In this document: positions 57,037 through 64,000 of the stretch, in pieces | How the letters are laid out: every line of letters begins with the position of its first letter | How positions within the stretch are numbered: position 1 is the stretch's first letter | Source of the DNA: DAOUJH01 sp965116555 | Lineage (GTDB): Bacteria; Chloroflexota; Dehalococcoidia; Lucifugimonadales; QGNO01 | Length of the DNA: 64,000 nt | Assembly: GCA_965116555.1 (NCBI GenBank) | Contig: OZ220698.1 | Span: 1,922,001-1,986,000 of the forward strand | Direction: 5' to 3' | Notes under the pieces: generated by a model | Told to the model about the DNA's origin: nothing | The model's input: only the letters and a program-made list of their open reading frames with translations | The model's database searches: none | Translations under genes and position numbers: made by a program

Positions 57037-59832
57037 ATGACCCGCATGGAACCCTTCACAGGGCCGAATTCTGCTTATCTGATAGAACTCTACGAAGCCT
57101 ACCTCAAGGACAGTGGATCAGTTGATCCGCAGGTCCGCAGTTTCTTTGATAGCTGGGCGCCCTACCTAACCGGCGGCGCTCCCGCACAGGCCCCGGCAGC
57201 GGACGCTCCATCCGTCGATTACGAGCAGCTCCGCAGCGTCGTCAATCTGGTGGAGCGCATTCGGGACAACGGCCATCTTGTGGCAAACCTGGATCCCCTG
57301 GGGCTCCGTCCGCACCGCGAGCCTTCCTCCGAGGCCACACTCCAGAGCATACCTGAACAAAAGCTCGGCGGCCTCCCGCCCCAGCTGGTCCAAAGCCCGC
57401 TCGCCAGAGGGGCGGCAACTGCGCAAGAGGTGATTTCCAAGCTCAGAGAGCTTTACTTTGGCAACACGGGCTATGAATTTGGACACATCCGGAACGTCGT
57501 GGAAAAGGAGTGGCTGCAACACTGCGTGGAATCCGGCGAGTTCAGCCCCCAGCTTGACAGCAGCCAGCGGATTTCCCTGCTCAAACGGCTCAGCCAGGCT
57601 GAAGCCTTCGAGCATTTTCTCCATCGCAGCTTCCCAGGACAGAAGTGGTTCTCCGTGGAAGGGAACGACACTCTGGTGCCGGTGCTGGATGAAATAGTCC
57701 GGCAAGCCTCCCGGTCGAAGCTGGAGTCCATAATGATCGCCATGGCGCATAGGGGCAGACTCAACGTCCTCACCCACATCTTCGAGAAGCCATACGACTC
57801 CCTGCTGGCTGAGTTCATGTACGGCTACAGCCTCGGCGACGAAGAAACCGACCACGGTTCCTCCGGAGACGTCAAGTACCATCAAGGCGCTGAGACCAGG
57901 GTTGCAGCGGGACTCAAAGAGGTCACCATCTCCATGTTCCCCAATCCCAGCCACCTTGAGCTTGTCAATCCCGCGGTGGTGGGAGCGGTGCGCGCAATCC
58001 AAGACTCCAACGGCCGCGATGGCAAGACCCCAGAGCCAAACATCCGCAAAGCGCTTGGCATACTGGTGCACGGCGACGCAGCCTTTGCCGGCGAGGGCAT
58101 AGTCCCTGAGACCCTCAACATGGGACAGCTTGAGGGGTACACCACGGGCGGGATTATCCACATCATAGTCAACAACCAGATAGGCTTCACTACAGAGGCC
58201 CACGAATCCTACTCCACCCCCTACTCCACGGACATAGCGCGGGGCTTTGATATTCCGGTTATCCACGTCAACGCCGACGACGTTGAAGGCTGTCTTAACG
58301 CCACGCGCCTTGCCTTTGCCTACAGAGAGCGCTTCAACAAAGATTTCCTCATCGACCTCATTGGATATCGCCGTTACGGGCACAATGAAGGAGACGAGCC
58401 CTCCTTCACACAGCCCATCATGTACAACGCCATCCATGACCACCCTACGGTGCGCGCCCTCTGGGCCGAACAGCTGATCAAAGAGGGCGTAGTATCCGCC
58501 GAAGAAGCCGCGGAGATGGTGCAGGATGTGCGAAACCAGCTTCAGGAAGCTCTGACCACCGTCCAGGAGATGGCGAAGGACGAGTCCAAAGTGCTGCCTG
58601 AGCCTGCCCCCGAAGGCGACCCCCCGGAAATATCTACGTCGGTGCCGGCAGAAACGCTCTTGCGCCTCAACGAGGAACTGCACGCGGTGCCGGAAGGGTT
58701 TTCGCTGAGTTCCAAGCTGGAGCGCCCCCTAATGCGGCGGCGCGAAGCCTTCAACGACGGTGGACGCATCGACTGGGCCCACGCGGAAGCTCTATCCTTC
58801 GCCTCCATAATCGCGGACGGCACTCCCATCCGCATCAGCGGACAGGACACGGAGCGCGGCACGTTCACCCAGCGACACGCTGTGTTTCATGACGTGAACA
58901 ACGGCGACCGGTTTACGCCCCTGGCCTCTATGCCCAGCGCCCGGGCGCCCTTCGCCATATACAACAGCCCTCTATCCGAGCAAGGAGTGCTGGGCTTCGA
59001 ATACGGTTACAGCGTGCAAGCCAGCGATACGCTGGTGCTATGGGAAGCGCAGTTTGGCGACTTTGTCAACAACACCCAGTCCATAGTGGACGAATTCATA
59101 GCCAGCGCCAAAGCCAAATGGGGCCTGAGTTCAGGCCTTGTCCTGCTCCTTCCCCACGGTTATGAGGGCCAGGGTCCAAACCACTCCAGCGGCTTCCTGG
59201 AAAGGTTCCTCCAGCTAGCCAATGAAGGCTCTTTCCGCGTTGCCTACTGCTCTACGGCGGCTCAGTACTTCCACCTGCTCAGGGAGCAGGCGGCGCTCAT
59301 CCGTACAGACCCCAGGCCTCTGGTTATCATGACCGCCAAAAGCCTGCTGCGCCATCCCGATGCCGCCTCGTCTTTGGAAGACCTCTCACAGGGTTCGTTC
59401 CAACCGGTCATCGACGATGCACGGGCGCAAGGAAACCCAAGCGGGATCAAGCGTGTCATCCTGTGCACGGGCAAGGTCTACGTGGACCTCATCGGCAGCA
59501 AGGAGTACGTTGATGCTGAATCCGTGGCCATCGTCCGCGTTGAGGGGCTCTACCCCTTCCCCGGCAAGATACTCTCCACGGTTCTTGGCTCGTACAACAA
59601 CGTAGAAGAGGTGGTCTGGCTGCAAGAGGAACCTCAAAAGAGAGGAGCCTGGACCTCTGTAGAACCCAAGTTGCGCGCTATCATCAAGCCCGGCCTGCCG
59701 CTGGTTTATATCGGCCGCCCGGGGCGTTCCAGTCCCGCCGAAGGCTCGGCCACACTCCATAAAGTTGAACAGGAACGGCTCATCCGTGAAGGGTTTGCTC
59801 CCATCAAGTCGATGACCGCAGCTTCATTTTGA
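57037..59832 (+). CDS. sucA: 2-oxoglutarate dehydrogenase E1 component
   Basis: The 931-residue thiamine-diphosphate enzyme decarboxylates 2-oxoglutarate in the TCA cycle. The N-terminal MEPFTGPNSAYLIELYEAYLKD is the usual E2-binding arm. The core includes MAHRGRLNVL, HGDAAFAGEGIVPETLN (thiamine binding) and IVNNQIGFTT, and later SQGPNHSSGFLERFLQL-like sequence (EGQGPNHSSGFLERFLQ). The length fits the family. The gene sucB follows after 8 bases. The E3 gene lies outside the window. Confidence 0.95.
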   Translation: MTRMEPFTGPNSAYLIELYEAYLKDSGSVDPQVRSFFDSWAPYLTGGAPAQAPAADAPSVDYEQLRSVVNLVERIRDNGHLVANLDPLGLRPHREPSSEATLQSIPEQKLGGLPPQLVQSPLARGAATAQEVISKLRELYFGNTGYEFGHIRNVVEKEWLQHCVESGEFSPQLDSSQRISLLKRLSQAEAFEHFLHRSFPGQKWFSVEGNDTLVPVLDEIVRQASRSKLESIMIAMAHRGRLNVLTHIFEKPYDSLLAEFMYGYSLGDEETDHGSSGDVKYHQGAETRVAAGLKEVTISMFPNPSHLELVNPAVVGAVRAIQDSNGRDGKTPEPNIRKALGILVHGDAAFAGEGIVPETLNMGQLEGYTTGGIIHIIVNNQIGFTTEAHESYSTPYSTDIARGFDIPVIHVNADDVEGCLNATRLAFAYRERFNKDFLIDLIGYRRYGHNEGDEPSFTQPIMYNAIHDHPTVRALWAEQLIKEGVVSAEEAAEMVQDVRNQLQEALTTVQEMAKDESKVLPEPAPEGDPPEISTSVPAETLLRLNEELHAVPEGFSLSSKLERPLMRRREAFNDGGRIDWAHAEALSFASIIADGTPIRISGQDTERGTFTQRHAVFHDVNNGDRFTPLASMPSARAPFAIYNSPLSEQGVLGFEYGYSVQASDTLVLWEAQFGDFVNNTQSIVDEFIASAKAKWGLSSGLVLLLPHGYEGQGPNHSSGFLERFLQLANEGSFRVAYCSTAAQYFHLLREQAALIRTDPRPLVIMTAKSLLRHPDAASSLEDLSQGSFQPVIDDARAQGNPSGIKRVILCTGKVYVDLIGSKEYVDAESVAIVRVEGLYPFPGKILSTVLGSYNNVEEVVWLQEEPQKRGAWTSVEPKLRAIIKPGLPLVYIGRPGRSSPAEGSATLHKVEQERLIREGFAPIKSMTAASF

Positions 59833-59840
59833 GGTGATCA

Positions 59841-61082
59841 ATGGTCCTTGAAGTCAAAGTCCCGGAAATGGGCGAATCCATAATCGAAGCCACGGTGGGT
59901 AAGTGGCTCAAACAAGTCGGAGAGCCTGTCTCCGCCGATGAACCCCTGGTTGAGCTGGAAACCGACAAAGTGAACGTTGAAGTGGTCTCTTCCCAAGCCG
60001 GTGTCTTGGAAAAGATAATCAAGCAGGAGGGCGCCACCGTAACCGTCAGCGACGTTCTGGCAACGGTGGCAGAGGGCGCAACTCCCGCAGCGGCACAGGC
60101 CGCGACTCCGCCCGCGGAGGCCATCGCAGGCAACGGAGCAGCCGCACAGGAAGCGTCCCCCGCCGCCTCAACTACATCCGCTGTGGAGGCTGAGCGCGTA
60201 ACTCCCGTGGCACGGCGCATTGCCGCCGAGCACGGCATAGACCTATCGCAGGTCCCCGCCAGCGGCGCAGGCGGCAAAGTAACCAAAGAGGACGTGATGA
60301 GCTATCTGGAAAGACAGCAAGCTCAGGCAACTGCCCCAACGGAGACCCCCGCGCCTGCCCCGGCTCCTGCTGCCGCGACAGACCGCCGCGAAGAGCGCAT
60401 CCCTCTAAGCCGTCGACAGCAGACCATGGCCGTCCGCATGGCCCAAGCCGTCCAGACCACGGCCATGACAACCACCTTCAACGAAGCCGATATGAGCGGC
60501 ATAATGGAGATACGCAAACGCAGGCGCGACTCGTTCAAAGAGCGCTATGGCGTGTCTCTGGGCTTCATGTCCTTCTTCACCAAAGCCGTGGTGGAGGCGT
60601 TGAAGGAGTTCCCCATTGTCAACTCCGAGTTGCAAGGCAACGAGCTTGTTCGCAAGCATTACTACGACATAGGCGTAGCCATCAGCACGGACGACAGCCT
60701 GGTTGTGCCCGTGGTTAGAGACGCCGACCAGAAGAGCTTTGCCGAAGTTGAAGCGGCCATCCTGGACCTAGCGACGCGCGCCAGGGATCGCAAGCTGACC
60801 ATAGAAGAGCTGCAGGGCGGCACGTTCACCATAACCAACGGCGGCGTTTTCGGCTCTCTGATGTCCACGCCGCTGCTGAACCCGCCGCAGGTGGGCATTC
60901 TTGGCATGCACGGCATCAAGGAGCGCCCCGTGGTGATTGACGGACAGGTAGCGGTGAGGCCCATGATGTACATAGCCCTCACCTACGACCATCGCGTAGT
61001 GGACGGTAAGTCGGCGGTGTCCTGCCTGGTCAGGATTAAAGAGCTGGTGGAAGACCCGGCGCGGCTGCTGGTGGGCGACTAG
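59841..61082 (+). CDS. sucB: 2-oxoglutarate dehydrogenase E2 component (dihydrolipoyl succinyltransferase)
   Basis: The 413-residue protein transfers the succinyl group to CoA. It has a lipoyl domain (VELETDKVNVEV with the lipoyl lysine), an Ala/Pro-rich linker, the E3-binding domain (VTPVARRIAAEHGIDLSQV) and the catalytic domain with DHRVVDGKSAV. The catalytic histidine is in this motif. The order is typical. Its stop overlaps the stop of the opposite gene (CTAG at 61079-61082). Confidence 0.95.
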   Translation: MVLEVKVPEMGESIIEATVGKWLKQVGEPVSADEPLVELETDKVNVEVVSSQAGVLEKIIKQEGATVTVSDVLATVAEGATPAAAQAATPPAEAIAGNGAAAQEASPAASTTSAVEAERVTPVARRIAAEHGIDLSQVPASGAGGKVTKEDVMSYLERQQAQATAPTETPAPAPAPAAATDRREERIPLSRRQQTMAVRMAQAVQTTAMTTTFNEADMSGIMEIRKRRRDSFKERYGVSLGFMSFFTKAVVEALKEFPIVNSELQGNELVRKHYYDIGVAISTDDSLVVPVVRDADQKSFAEVEAAILDLATRARDRKLTIEELQGGTFTITNGGVFGSLMSTPLLNPPQVGILGMHGIKERPVVIDGQVAVRPMMYIALTYDHRVVDGKSAVSCLVRIKELVEDPARLLVGD

Positions 61083-62068
61083 CCTTCCAGGTGCTTCCGT
61101 AGCACGCTCTCCATCAGCGCCTCGGAGGTCTGTTCTTCAGAAGCGACTATAATGAAGACGACGCTGCCCAGCGGCTTGACCAGCAGGTGAACTCCATCCA
61201 GGTCCCGCGATAGGACGTCTTCCCCTGCAACCCGGGTATCGCTCTGCAGGTCCACCCTATCGGCGAATGTGTTGAGGAAGAAGCTCAGCAAGAAGCCGGG
61301 GTAGGTGGATCGGGCCACGAACACGGCAGCTATCCCGGAACCCTCCACGAACTCCCTATCCACGCTCTCAGGCAGTCGCAGCTCATCCTCCGCGTAGGCA
61401 ACGTAGGCTATGTCCTCGACATTTATCGTGCCCAGGGCCTGGCCCAAGCCCCCAAGTTCGAGACCGGCTTTGGAGGTCAACGAGTCCAGCAAATCACGGT
61501 CAACGCTGATGAAGCCCGCGGCGGCCGGTTCAAGGGGCGGCTCTTCCGGTAGGAGGCGCAACAGCCGCCACATGTCTTCGTACTTCTCCTTAAAGGCCGA
61601 GCCGCCTTCCGCTCGCATCGCAGCCTCAACATCGCCCGTCCATACTTGCCCGCCACGCACCAGCGACAACACGCTGCCTTCCCGCCACTTCTCCACGTTG
61701 TCTGCCCGCGCCGCTTCAGCGGCCTGGGCCTGCAGTTGTTCTTGAAACTCCACCCTGGCCCCAAAGCTGTCAAGGTTGGGGCCTACCCATGCTCCCAGCG
61801 ATGAAAGCTCCAGGTCGGGTTGTGCCGAAGCGCCGGCGGACTCGCCGAAGGCGGCTAGCGGCATGGCGATAGGCTCGCTGTGGCTAACGTAGAGGTATGC
61901 ATTGAAGTCGCCGTCCGGCAGGCGTGCTTCTTCAAAGCCGGGCGGGAGCATTGGATCCGTCTCCAATAGCGTGGGTGAGCGGGTGACCATGAACAGCGTA
62001 ATAAGCACGGCGAGGAACAGCACGATAAGCAGGCCCAGGATGAGAAGTCTCTTCGGCAAACGGTCCAT
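61079..62068 (-). CDS. Hypothetical protein with N-terminal membrane anchor
   Basis: The 329-residue protein has one membrane segment (LLILGLLIVLFLAVLITLFMV, residues about 8-29) and an exterior domain of mixed helices and strands. No known family is recognised. The part LRLLPEEPPLEPAAAGFISVDRDLL and the later SGIAAVFVARSTYPGFLLSFFLNT suggest two similar halves. It is followed on the same strand by no further gene and preceded by uvrB one base upstream, so coexpression with uvrB is likely. Confidence 0.65.
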   Translation of the reverse strand: MDRLPKRLLILGLLIVLFLAVLITLFMVTRSPTLLETDPMLPPGFEEARLPDGDFNAYLYVSHSEPIAMPLAAFGESAGASAQPDLELSSLGAWVGPNLDSFGARVEFQEQLQAQAAEAARADNVEKWREGSVLSLVRGGQVWTGDVEAAMRAEGGSAFKEKYEDMWRLLRLLPEEPPLEPAAAGFISVDRDLLDSLTSKAGLELGGLGQALGTINVEDIAYVAYAEDELRLPESVDREFVEGSGIAAVFVARSTYPGFLLSFFLNTFADRVDLQSDTRVAGEDVLSRDLDGVHLLVKPLGSVVFIIVASEEQTSEALMESVLRKHLEG

Positions 62069-62069
62069 T

Positions 62070-64000
<1,931 letters not shown>

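Noticed and set aside
57166..58683. 505-codon open frame on the minus strand inside sucA
   Set aside because: It lies antisense to a well-conserved enzyme gene, has no ribosome site and its product is rich in Val/Gly/His without any motif; it is an effect of GC-rich codon use.

Overview
The window looks like a chromosomal segment of a Chloroflexota bacterium, probably of the Dehalococcoidia/SAR202 kind. This is inferred, not proven. The reasons are fairly GC-rich DNA, many TTG and GTG starts behind strong AGGAGG ribosome sites, lipoproteins with Thr/Pro-rich linkers after the lipobox, and a dense set of catabolic families (phosphotriesterase-like hydrolases, DUF1028, amidohydrolases, MFS carriers, an orphan molybdenum hydroxylase) that is typical of that group. 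A one-membrane or atypical envelope is suggested by the number of lipid-anchored solute-binding proteins and propellers.

Layout. 1-7.1 kb: the 3' part of an MFS carrier, then an operon of epimerase, aldo/keto reductase, propeller lipoprotein and oligopeptide-type binding protein, then an M24 peptidase. 7.1-8.8 kb: a UDG-fold protein, a nuclease lipoprotein and a 57-residue protein not previously obvious. 8.9-15.4 kb: a LysR regulator convergent with a peptide-uptake operon (binding protein, two permeases, asparaginase, Asp/Glu-racemase-family enzyme). 15.7-20 kb: an ArsP-like permease fused to an FG-GAP/ASPIC propeller, and a leucine-rich-repeat lipoprotein. 20-30.6 kb: a minus-strand catabolic cluster with an amidohydrolase, a haloacid dehalogenase, two tandem phosphotriesterase-like genes, two tandem DUF1028 genes, two PLP aminotransferases, an MFS carrier and an S51 peptidase.

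30.7-34.9 kb is the most unusual part. A Fur/Zur-type regulator is followed by a zinc-binding lipoprotein in which a propeller, resembling the AztD zinc chaperone, is inserted into an AztC/ZnuA-type binding protein between two His-rich loops. Next comes a small protein that looks like a DUF5679 zinc ribbon with all its cysteines replaced. This fits a zinc-starvation module. It is bracketed by the intact S51 peptidase gene and by a decayed same-orientation remnant of that gene.

34.9-42.7 kb: a Fic protein with palindromic operators, tRNA-Gly(CCC), a Yip1 membrane protein, a heme-binding-like protein, an SDR, an amidohydrolase, acylphosphatase, a PstS-type protein and small enzymes. 42.7-48.5 kb: miaB, then nadA and nadC separated by a toxin-antitoxin pair flanked by a 50-bp duplication of the nadA 3' end, a cytochrome c lipoprotein and an M20 peptidase. 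48.6-51.3 kb: three unrelated secreted proteins that share one duplicated leader and signal-peptide cassette. 51.3-56.8 kb: a TolB-like lipoprotein, a molybdenum hydroxylase large subunit with a MoaD-like partner, a PIN toxin pair, dtd and an FmdB-type zinc ribbon. 56.9-64 kb: sucA-sucB of the 2-oxoglutarate dehydrogenase complex, an anchored unknown protein and the 3' part of uvrB, which runs off the window.
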